Shown here: piece by piece, positions 14,803-19,546 of the stretch
How the letters are laid out: every line of letters starts with the position of its first letter
Position numbering within the stretch: the first letter of the stretch is position 1
Virus record (IMG/VR): IMGVR_UViG_3300008050_007251
Span: 1 to 26,906 of that record
Reading direction: 5' to 3' (one strand)
From: a virus
DNA length: 26,906 bases
Translations under genes and position numbers: made by a program
The notes under the pieces: model-generated
Database searches by the model: none
What the model saw: the letters and a program-made list of their open reading frames with translations, nothing else
Told to the model about the DNA's origin: nothing

Positions 14803-15111
14803 ATGCCCAACCTCAACACCCTCCGCGCCGACCTGACCGCAGCGATCGACGCCGTCGAGCAGCTCGACGAGCAGCGCGGCGCGATCCGCTCCCAGCCGAT
14901 CGCCCTCGCCGCGCACGATCGCCGCGCCGCGAAGGCGCACGCCGCCGCCGCCGACGCCGCCCTCGCAGTCTCGAACGAGCTGACCCGCCTCGGCAACGCG
15001 AACCCGGCGACGCAGACGCTCCTGCTCTACGGCTACCACGCGCACCTTGCGGAGACGCTGACCGCCAACACCGACCGCGCCGACCGCGCCCGCATGGCGG
15101 TGGGTCTGTGA
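14803..15111 (+). CDS. Hypothetical protein, 102 aa, first gene of rightward cassette
   Basis: I do not recognise it. It is alanine-rich and mostly helical by appearance (ADLTAAIDAVEQLDEQR, AAAADAALAVSNELTRLG), cytoplasmic, with no signal or membrane segment. A good ribosome site GAAGGAAGGA ends 4 nt before the ATG. Its stop overlaps the next start (TGATG at 15109-15113), so at least the first three rightward genes are coupled. Its place directly beyond a repressor-controlled promoter suggests an early or accessory function. Confidence 0.75.
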   Translation: MPNLNTLRADLTAAIDAVEQLDEQRGAIRSQPIALAAHDRRAAKAHAAAADAALAVSNELTRLGNANPATQTLLLYGYHAHLAETLTANTDRADRARMAVGL

Positions 15112-15260
15112 TGCGCCTGCTCGCGACCCTCGCCTTCCCGGCGGGCCTGATCTCCCTGACCGTCAGCCTCGGGCTGGCCTTCGCGCTGCTCACCTTCGCG
15201 GGCGCAGCGGACTGGGTCTTCGATCGCCTCGAAGCCCGCGCCGACCAGGGGGGGCGCTGA
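15111..15260 (+). CDS. Small membrane protein, 49 aa
   Basis: Starts MRLLATLAFPAGLISLTVSL and continues hydrophobic to residue ~33 (GLAFALLTFAGAADW), giving one long or two short transmembrane helices, then a charged tail VFDRLEARADQGGR. Too short to place in a family. It shares TGATG overlaps with both neighbours (15109-15113 and 15258-15262), so it is translationally coupled in the middle of a three-gene unit. Confidence 0.75.
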   Translation: MRLLATLAFPAGLISLTVSLGLAFALLTFAGAADWVFDRLEARADQGGR

Positions 15261-15475
15261 TGCCGAAGACGGACCCGCGTCCCTTCCAGGTCTGGCGTCG
15301 CGAGGCTGATGCCAAGACCGCCGTCGGGCAGCGCCTGACCTTCCACTCCTGCCATCGCGAAGCCGACGCGCGCGACAAGAACCTTGAGAGGGTGCGTGCC
15401 CTCGGCGACGGATGGGAGTACGTTGCCCGCGACCCAGACGACCGCGACCGTCCCGACGGTCGACAGACGTTCTAG
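15260..15475 (+). CDS. Hypothetical basic/acidic small protein, 71 aa
   Basis: Highly charged, no membrane segment: MPKTDPRPFQVWRREADAK at the start and DPDDRDRPDGRQTF at the end. No family recognised. The start overlaps the stop of the previous gene (TGATG), preceded by a GGGGGG run that may serve as ribosome site. It is the last gene before the rightward terminator at 15552-15591. Confidence 0.7.
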   Translation: MPKTDPRPFQVWRREADAKTAVGQRLTFHSCHREADARDKNLERVRALGDGWEYVARDPDDRDRPDGRQTF

Positions 15476-15551
15476 GTCGGCAGGCCGGGGAGGCGAGGCG
15501 CTGATCGTTCTTCATACTCTGCTTCAGCGCCAGGCATGGGCCTCGGCCTGT

Positions 15552-15591
15552 GGGCGCGGCATCCTTGCGAGGGGTGCCGCGCCCCTTTTTT
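15552..15591 (+). terminator. Strong rho-independent terminator
   Basis: A 13-bp stem (15552-15564 with 15572-15584, one G-U pair, rest Watson-Crick) with a 7-nt loop, followed by one C and six Ts (15586-15591). It closes the first rightward gene group and is the only textbook rightward intrinsic terminator in the window. Confidence 0.88.
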
Positions 15592-15605
15592 GCCCACCCT
15601 GGGGC

Positions 15606-15660
15606 TTTCCTGGGATTTCCCCGAAAAGGTGTGGACTTTCCTGGGCGGGTAGTCGATGAT
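15606..15660 (+). promoter_or_regulatory. Second rightward promoter with two operator motifs
   Basis: TGGACT (15632-15637) and GATGAT (15655-15660), each 4 of 6 to sigma-70 consensus, are 17 nt apart. TTTCCTGGGA at 15606-15615 and TTTCCTGGG at 15637-15645 are 31 bp apart, about three helical turns, and the second lies between the promoter boxes exactly as at the repressor promoter. Confidence 0.5.
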
Positions 15661-15708
15661 CCCCTTGTCGAGAGAACGACGCCCCCAACCCCCAGCCCCA
15701 CCAAGACC

Positions 15709-16065
15709 ATGTCGAACTTCATCAGCGCCACGACGACCCGCACCGAGACCGCCGCCTACCTGACCGCCGCCTTCCAGGTCTTCGCCTACAACTGCTTCGA
15801 GACCCCCACGAAGAGCATCGTCATCGCGACCTGCGGCACCTACGCCACGATCGACGGCGAGAGCGTCGAGGTCAACGAGGCGATCGACGCCGTCCGCGCC
15901 ATCGAGGGCGACTGGATGGGCTCGTCCTCCTGCGACTTCGCCTACGAGTCGATGCCCGGCTACTGCGGCGACGAGGACAGCCCCGCCCGCACCAGCGACA
16001 GCCAGACCGCCGACGCCCAGCAGCGCTTCGACGCCCTGCTCGACGAAGTCTTCCACGCCGCCTAG
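15709..16065 (+). CDS. Hypothetical protein, 118 aa
   Basis: No family recognised. Soluble and acidic, with four cysteines (near residues 24, 35, 69 and 78) and a short beta-like stretch KSIVIATCGTYATIDGESVEV. I chose ATG 15709 because the frame upstream runs through the terminator; the ATG is preceded by the C-rich, SD-less leader AACCCCCAGCCCCACCAAGACC-type sequence that recurs at the next two genes. First gene behind the putative promoter at 15632-15660. Confidence 0.75.
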   Translation: MSNFISATTTRTETAAYLTAAFQVFAYNCFETPTKSIVIATCGTYATIDGESVEVNEAIDAVRAIEGDWMGSSSCDFAYESMPGYCGDEDSPARTSDSQTADAQQRFDALLDEVFHAA

Positions 16066-16079
16066 TCCGACGCCCCAAC

Positions 16080-16111
16080 CCCCAGCCCCCAGCCAAGCCA
16101 TGACCATCGCC
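16080..16111 (+). repeat. Repeated translation leader, copy A
   Basis: These 32 bases, 20 before and 12 within the gene at 16100, are identical to 16370-16401 before the gene at 16390. A shorter related copy lies at 15687-15711. The sequence is C-rich, has no Shine-Dalgarno, and ends GCCAAGCC before ATGACCATCGCC. Confidence 0.9.
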
Positions 16112-16369
16112 CCTGACACGATCGCCGCCTGCCTCAACGACATCGAGGACAACGCGAACGGCATCTTCCCCTGCACCGAGGACTTCCGCATCGACAACCA
16201 CATCCTGATCGAAGCCATCGAGGAGGAGTTCGACGGGCTGCACCTCAACATGATCGGCCCCGAGGCCCGCAAGCTCGCGGTCTCCTGGGGGGTCGGCAAG
16301 CTCGCCGACGTCGCCAAGCGAGCCAACTGGCTGCGCCAGCGCATCCAGGCTATCCGCACCAACCGCTAA
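16100..16369 (+). CDS. Hypothetical protein, 89 aa
   Basis: No family recognised. Acidic N-terminal half (NDIEDNANGIFPCTEDF, EAIEEEFDGL) and a basic C-terminus (KRANWLRQRIQAIRTNR), mostly helical in appearance, no membrane segment. The first four codons MTIA and the leader are identical to those of the next gene, which suggests that the leader and start were duplicated as a unit in front of different coding regions. Confidence 0.72.
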   Translation: MTIAPDTIAACLNDIEDNANGIFPCTEDFRIDNHILIEAIEEEFDGLHLNMIGPEARKLAVSWGVGKLADVAKRANWLRQRIQAIRTNR

Positions 16370-16401
16370 CCCCAGCCCCCAGCCAAGCCATGACCATCGC
16401 C
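16370..16401 (+). repeat. Repeated translation leader, copy B
   Basis: Identical over 32 bases to 16080-16111 and placed identically relative to the start codon of the gene at 16390. Confidence 0.9.
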
Positions 16402-16578
16402 GAACAACGCGCCGAGATCCTCGACACCATCGAAGTCTGCGAAGCCTACCTCGCCGACGCCGAGAAGCACGCCGACCACAAGATGCCCGCCGGGTACGCC
16501 CACCTGTTCGACGCCGAGGGCGTCGCCTTCGCCAAGGCGCAGATCGCCTTCGAGAAGGACCGCCTCGCCTCCCTGTAG
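16390..16578 (+). CDS. Hypothetical small protein, 62 aa
   Basis: No family recognised. It reads as a helical, charged protein (AEQRAEILDTIEVCEAYLAD, FAKAQIAFEKDRLASL) and may form a coiled-coil hairpin. It is the last gene of the rightward cassette and converges on the leftward lysis/tail block, with a hairpin between the two (16596-16648). Confidence 0.7.
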   Translation: MTIAEQRAEILDTIEVCEAYLADAEKHADHKMPAGYAHLFDAEGVAFAKAQIAFEKDRLASL

Positions 16579-16595
16579 TCGCCATCCACGAAAAC

Positions 16596-16648
16596 GCCCG
16601 CCGCGCGAACTGCCGGGAGACGACGGCAGGAGGAATCGCGCAGCGGGC
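16596..16648 (-). terminator. Terminator between convergent gene blocks
   Basis: Outer stem 16596-16608 with 16636-16648 (12 of 13 pairs) and inner stem CTGCCG/CGGCAG (16610-16615 with 16624-16629), loop 8 nt. On the minus strand the hairpin is followed by GTTTTCG, a short U-run, so it probably ends the leftward tail and lysis transcript and may also stop rightward transcripts. Confidence 0.7.
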
Positions 16649-16654
16649 TAGGAG

Positions 16655-17140
16655 TCAGAAGCCTTCGGAGGGCGGGTCGCGATCGCGCGGCCCGCCCTCC
16701 CGCTTCGTCTTGACCCAGGCGCGGACGCTGACGGCCATCGCCGACGGGGACTTGAGCAGCCACGCCAGGAGCCCGGCGGCGACCAGCCAGCGCCACCAGC
16801 GCAGCGCAGCCTCGCCCGCCGTCAGGTCGCGCAGCTTCTCGACGACCTCGCCCTTCGCGTTGGCCTTGACCTCCTCGATGATCGCCTCGCGGAACTCGGC
16901 CTGTAGCTGGTCGCCCTCGATTGCCTGGGTGCCGAGGTCAGCGGCGACGACCGAGAAGACCACGGCCACGGGCCCCGCTCCGGTGGCGGCGACGACGCCG
17001 CCCGTGACCGCCGGGATCGCGGCCTCCTCGACGACGTCGTAGGCGCTCTTGAGCGTGGCGCACCCAGAGGCCAGGGCCAGGAGCCCCGTCAGGCCGCCCA
17101 GGAGCGCCGCCCTGCGCACGCGGGGGCCGAGCCGGGCCAT
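16655..17140 (-). CDS. Lipoprotein with C-terminal membrane helix, unimolecular-spanin candidate, 161 aa
   Basis: Starting at ATG 17140 the protein opens MARLGPRVRRAALLGGLTGL and runs to the lipobox LASGC (Cys27), then a periplasmic segment, then a tryptophan-rich hydrophobic stretch ALRWWRWLVAAGLLAWLL near residues 114-131, and a basic tail. Lipid anchor at one end and membrane helix near the other is the layout of u-spanins such as T1 gp11, which join outer and inner membranes during lysis. GAGG lies 6 nt before this ATG. A TTG at 17188 overlapping the upstream stop would add 16 residues but would spoil the signal peptide. A hydrophobic middle (TGGVVAATGAGPVAVVFSVV) is unusual for a u-spanin. 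It is the last gene before the leftward terminator. Confidence 0.7.
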   Translation of the reverse strand: MARLGPRVRRAALLGGLTGLLALASGCATLKSAYDVVEEAAIPAVTGGVVAATGAGPVAVVFSVVAADLGTQAIEGDQLQAEFREAIIEEVKANAKGEVVEKLRDLTAGEAALRWWRWLVAAGLLAWLLKSPSAMAVSVRAWVKTKREGGPRDRDPPSEGF

Positions 17141-17184
17141 TAGACCTCGGTCAGCCTGGACGCGGGAGAGGGCCGCACAGGGCG

Positions 17185-17427
17185 TCAACGCTTGCGGCGA
17201 CCCCCCTCGGCGTCCTTGAGCTTCGACAGCGGGCCTCGGGGGGCGTGCGCGCCCTGACGGTGGATCCAGATGCAGTACGCCGTCCAGACGATGACCGCGA
17301 CAGCGGGCAGCAGCCCGGTGAGTCGAGCCCAGAGCGGGAGGTCGGTCGCGGCCAGGGCTGCGCCAGCGACGGTCAGGCCGCCGAGCAGGAGCTTGGCGGC
17401 GGGGAGGTTCTTCGGGAGCTTCAGCAT
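17185..17427 (-). CDS. Holin candidate, 80 aa, two membrane helices
   Basis: Two hydrophobic segments, about residues 10-28 (AAKLLLGGLTVAGAALAAT) and 37-55 (LTGLLPAVAVIVWTAYCIW), joined by a short turn, and a strongly basic C-terminus ending EGGRRKR. Size, topology and charge fit a class II-type holin, and the next gene downstream is a spanin candidate. It starts 4 nt after the stop of the 47-aa gene. No endolysin is recognised nearby, so the assignment rests on topology and neighbours. Confidence 0.6.
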   Translation of the reverse strand: MLKLPKNLPAAKLLLGGLTVAGAALAATDLPLWARLTGLLPAVAVIVWTAYCIWIHRQGAHAPRGPLSKLKDAEGGRRKR

Positions 17428-17431
17428 AGGG

Positions 17432-17575
17432 TCAGTCCTCGGGCCAGATGAGTTGGGCGGCGGCGACGGCGTCTTCGTGCCGCTGCTGCCACGCGGTGTT
17501 TGACTCGCCCGGTAGCTGGGGAGTCTCGATGCGGACGGGTGCTCCGCCGCTGGTCCATTCGGTGAGCTTCGGCAT
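17432..17575 (-). CDS. Small soluble protein, 47 aa, paralogue of the upstream gene
   Basis: Begins MPKLTEWTSGGAPVRIETP and ends AAAQLIWPED. It aligns with the 40-aa product just upstream: MP start, T..T, GG, V.TP, then W..RH..A.AAA. The gene fills the gap between its neighbours almost exactly, 3 nt after one stop and 4 nt before the next start. Too short for common gene callers. No function known to me. Confidence 0.65.
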   Translation of the reverse strand: MPKLTEWTSGGAPVRIETPQLPGESNTAWQQRHEDAVAAAQLIWPED

Positions 17576-17578
17576 GGG

Positions 17579-17701
17579 TCAGGAGGTGGCGGCGGCGAGG
17601 GCTTCCTTGTGGCGATCGAGCCAGTCGCGGAGGGTCTCGTCGTGTCGGCGCGGGGTCGTGACGGATCCGCCGGGGAGGGTGTGGGTGATGGTCTGGGGCA
17701 T
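17579..17701 (-). CDS. Small soluble protein, 40 aa, paralogue of the next gene
   Basis: Reads MPQTITHTLPGGSVTTPRRH and ends RHKEALAAATS after a W at residue 27. The ATG at 17701 is supported by AAGGA 8 nt upstream and lies 22 nt after the preceding stop. The same frame remains open upstream to another ATG at 17809, which would give a 76-aa protein with an N-terminal membrane helix, overlapping the end of the 129-aa gene. I favour the short form, with the long form possible. Confidence 0.6.
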   Translation of the reverse strand: MPQTITHTLPGGSVTTPRRHDETLRDWLDRHKEALAAATS

Positions 17702-17723
17702 AGTCAAGTCCTTCGCTGAAGGG

Positions 17724-18113
17724 TCAGCGAGCGAGGCCAGGAGGATAGTTATCACCACCCCCAGGATTAGGGTTTCCAGCAGCAGGCTGGCGAGACGGTC
17801 GTGGTTCATGTTGGGAGTCGAGAATCAATGCTTCGAGGTGGGCGACCTGCGCGACGAGGTCCTTATGCTCGCGCTCCCGGCGAGCGGTCCAGCGAGCAAA
17901 GGTCACGCCGCAGCCGAACGCGGTGACGACCGAGCTGATGTAGATCGGCAGCGTGACCGAGACTTTCCCCCAGGGCGTCCCGATGGCCTCGGACGCAGCG
18001 TGCGCGTCGGTCGCGGTCGCCACCATGACTAGCATGGACAGCAGCGCGATCAAGCGAACGTGCTTCGCGGATTCCCAGGACAGGTTCACGGGGTTAGAAA
18101 TGGGACGGGTCAT
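17724..18113 (-). CDS. Membrane protein of the lysis region, 129 aa
   Basis: Two hydrophobic segments: HVRLIALLSMLVMVATATDA (about 18-37, ending in an AHA-A signal-peptidase-like site) and VSVTLPIYISSVVTAFGCG (about 51-69). After that comes a charged, heptad-like stretch ARREREHKDLVAQVAHLEAL and a disordered proline- and glycine-rich tail. Such a membrane helix plus coiled coil is seen in holins and in inner-membrane spanins; I cannot decide. It starts 3 nt after the stop of the fibre-type gene, hence shares its transcript. Confidence 0.65.
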   Translation of the reverse strand: MTRPISNPVNLSWESAKHVRLIALLSMLVMVATATDAHAASEAIGTPWGKVSVTLPIYISSVVTAFGCGVTFARWTARREREHKDLVAQVAHLEALILDSQHEPRPSRQPAAGNPNPGGGDNYPPGLAR

Positions 18114-18116
18114 AGC

Positions 18117-18518
18117 CTAGACGGTGAGCTTGAAGCCATACCATTCGGTGCCGTCCGTGTAGACGCAGACCGTTTGGTGTTGGGTGGTGGTGGTGTACGC
18201 GGAGGCCGAGCCGTTGATCGTCTCGCTGGCGTCGCCGTCGAAGCCCACGGCGTTGCCTCCGGCGTCGGTCTTGCGAGCGTAGAAGATCCGACCGACGTCG
18301 GCGTCGGCGACAGCAGGCAGCGCGCCCGTGATCGCGCCAGCGGTCGCGTCGCAGAGGTAGACGTCCTCCGGCGTGCCATCGACGTCGCCGTCGGCGACGG
18401 TGAAGTCGGCGGTCTCGGCAGACAGGTTCAGGTGCCGAGCGGTGGTCAGGCCGGAGGTGAGCAGGTCGCCGAGGTCGCTCGGCGAGTGCGTCGTGATGTC
18501 GATCGGGGTAAAGCTCAT
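18117..18518 (-). CDS. Small tail-fibre-type protein, 133 aa
   Basis: The C-terminal 80 residues (TAGAITGALPAVADADVGRI, then FYARKTDAGGNAVGFDGDAS, and a final YTDGTEWYGFKL) follow a pattern common at phage fibre tips and other virion proteins: a polymer-like beta repeat in which glycine-rich turns alternate with strands and end in a DGTxW motif. Start ATG 18518 overlaps the stop of the 116-aa gene (ATGA), which settles it against a much longer frame running upstream. Probable virion component attached near the tail tip. Confidence 0.7.
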   Translation of the reverse strand: MSFTPIDITTHSPSDLGDLLTSGLTTARHLNLSAETADFTVADGDVDGTPEDVYLCDATAGAITGALPAVADADVGRIFYARKTDAGGNAVGFDGDASETINGSASAYTTTTQHQTVCVYTDGTEWYGFKLTV

Positions 18519-18865
18519 GACGGGTCGAGGGGGTCGAGGGTCGTGTCGTACTCGGAGAGCAGCTCGGCCCAAGGGATCGCGCCCAGCTCTTCGGGGGTGG
18601 TGGCGGCGAGGGCGTTGCCCTCGATGAAGTTGCTGACGAGGCGCACGGCAGCGCGCGCCGAAGCAACCTCGGGGTCGATGGCGACCCCAGTCTCGAAAGC
18701 CTTGATGGTCTGCCAGTCGGTCGCCGCCAGGATCTCGCCCGCCCACGCCTTGACGTAGGCGATGAGCAGCGGGACGTACTCCTCGACGGTGTAGTGGTAG
18801 ACCGTCTCGACGAGGACGCCGCCCTCGTAGGACTCGGTCGACAGGGGGGGGAGGTCGATCTTCAT
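18515..18865 (-). CDS. Probable tail-fibre assembly chaperone-like protein, 116 aa
   Basis: The stretch ILAATDWQTIKAFETGVAID followed by PEVASARAAVRLV resembles the conserved region of phage tail assembly chaperones (TDW...R motif), which hold fibre subunits until assembly. Acidic, soluble, no membrane segment. It starts 3 nt after the stop of the Mtd-N-like fibre gene and its own stop overlaps the next start as ATGA. Position between two fibre-type genes supports the call; the match is short, so alternative roles remain. Confidence 0.5.
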   Translation of the reverse strand: MKIDLPPLSTESYEGGVLVETVYHYTVEEYVPLLIAYVKAWAGEILAATDWQTIKAFETGVAIDPEVASARAAVRLVSNFIEGNALAATTPEELGAIPWAELLSEYDTTLDPLDPS

Positions 18866-18868
18866 GGC

Positions 18869-19546
18869 CTACCCGATCTGGACGCTGACGATGGGGAAGG
18901 CTCCGGTTGTCACCCCGGCAGGTGTCGCCGTCGCAGGCAGCGCGCCGAAGGCGGCGATCTCGTAGGCCACCGTCGGGCGCTTCACGCCGCTCGCGCTCCA
19001 GGCGACGAGACTGATGTAGCCGAGCGTCGCCAGTACCTCGTAGGTCGGCGCTGCGCTCGACACGGTGATCGCGGTCCAATGCCAGCCCGACTTCACGGGG
19101 ATGATCTGGGAGACTCCCATCTGCTTGAAGGCGGCGGTCGATGTGGACAGGTTGCCGCTGTCGAGAATCAGGGTGCCCGGCTCTCCGTCGATGTCGGAGT
19201 AGAGCCCGACGCGGACGTTGCCAGCCGCGCCGCTTCGGACATGGCAGCCGAGGTTCTTGACCGTGATGTCGAAGCCCTGCGGGATGCAGATCGGCGCGTA
19301 GTAAATGACGTTGGCCGCGACCGCCGCCGTGCCGAAGTTGAGCAGGCTGGAGTTGTTGATGATCCAGCGGCTGCCGTAGACGGGCGGCATGAAGTTGCCG
19401 AAGCCCGTGCATTCATCGCCGACGTAGACGCCGCCGCCGAGCGGGCCGCTGTCGGTCGTGGTGTGCGGCTCGCCCTCGGCAAGACTCGCGGTGCGTCGGG
19501 CGGCATCCCCGCCTCGTCTGATCAGAATCTCGCTGTCACCTGCCAT
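18869..19546 (-). CDS. Tail fibre / receptor-binding protein with Mtd-N-like start, 225 aa
   Basis: Residues 5-45 (ILIRRGGDAARRTASLAEGE, then a TDSG and a GVYVGDE) match the short N-terminal module of Mtd and many fibre proteins (R-R-G ... LAEGE ... TD.G ... GD). The remainder is beta-rich with surface-like strands (VRVGLYSDIDGEPGTLILDS) that recall carbohydrate-binding jelly-roll domains. It is coupled to the gpJ-like gene by a TGATG overlap and has the best Shine-Dalgarno of the tail block, GGAGG 9 nt before the ATG. Likely attached to the tail tip and contacting the host. Confidence 0.65.
   Translation of the reverse strand: MAGDSEILIRRGGDAARRTASLAEGEPHTTTDSGPLGGGVYVGDECTGFGNFMPPVYGSRWIINNSSLLNFGTAAVAANVIYYAPICIPQGFDITVKNLGCHVRSGAAGNVRVGLYSDIDGEPGTLILDSGNLSTSTAAFKQMGVSQIIPVKSGWHWTAITVSSAAPTYEVLATLGYISLVAWSASGVKRPTVAYEIAAFGALPATATPAGVTTGAFPIVSVQIG

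Noticed and set aside
14257-15045. Longer start for the XRE regulator, giving 262 residues
   Set aside because: The added residues run through the divergent promoter and operator region and look like untranslated DNA; the ATG at 14529 gives an ordinary 90-aa HTH protein.
18066-18085. A TTCCCAGGA-type word resembling the operator motif
   Set aside because: It lies within the coding start of the 129-aa gene with no promoter boxes around it; similar single words inside genes (near 14365) are expected by chance.
18117-19412. 431-aa leftward frame over the fibre and chaperone genes
   Set aside because: Only its last 133 codons look like protein; the ATGA overlap at 18515-18518 marks the true start, and the rest is the shadow of two coupled genes.
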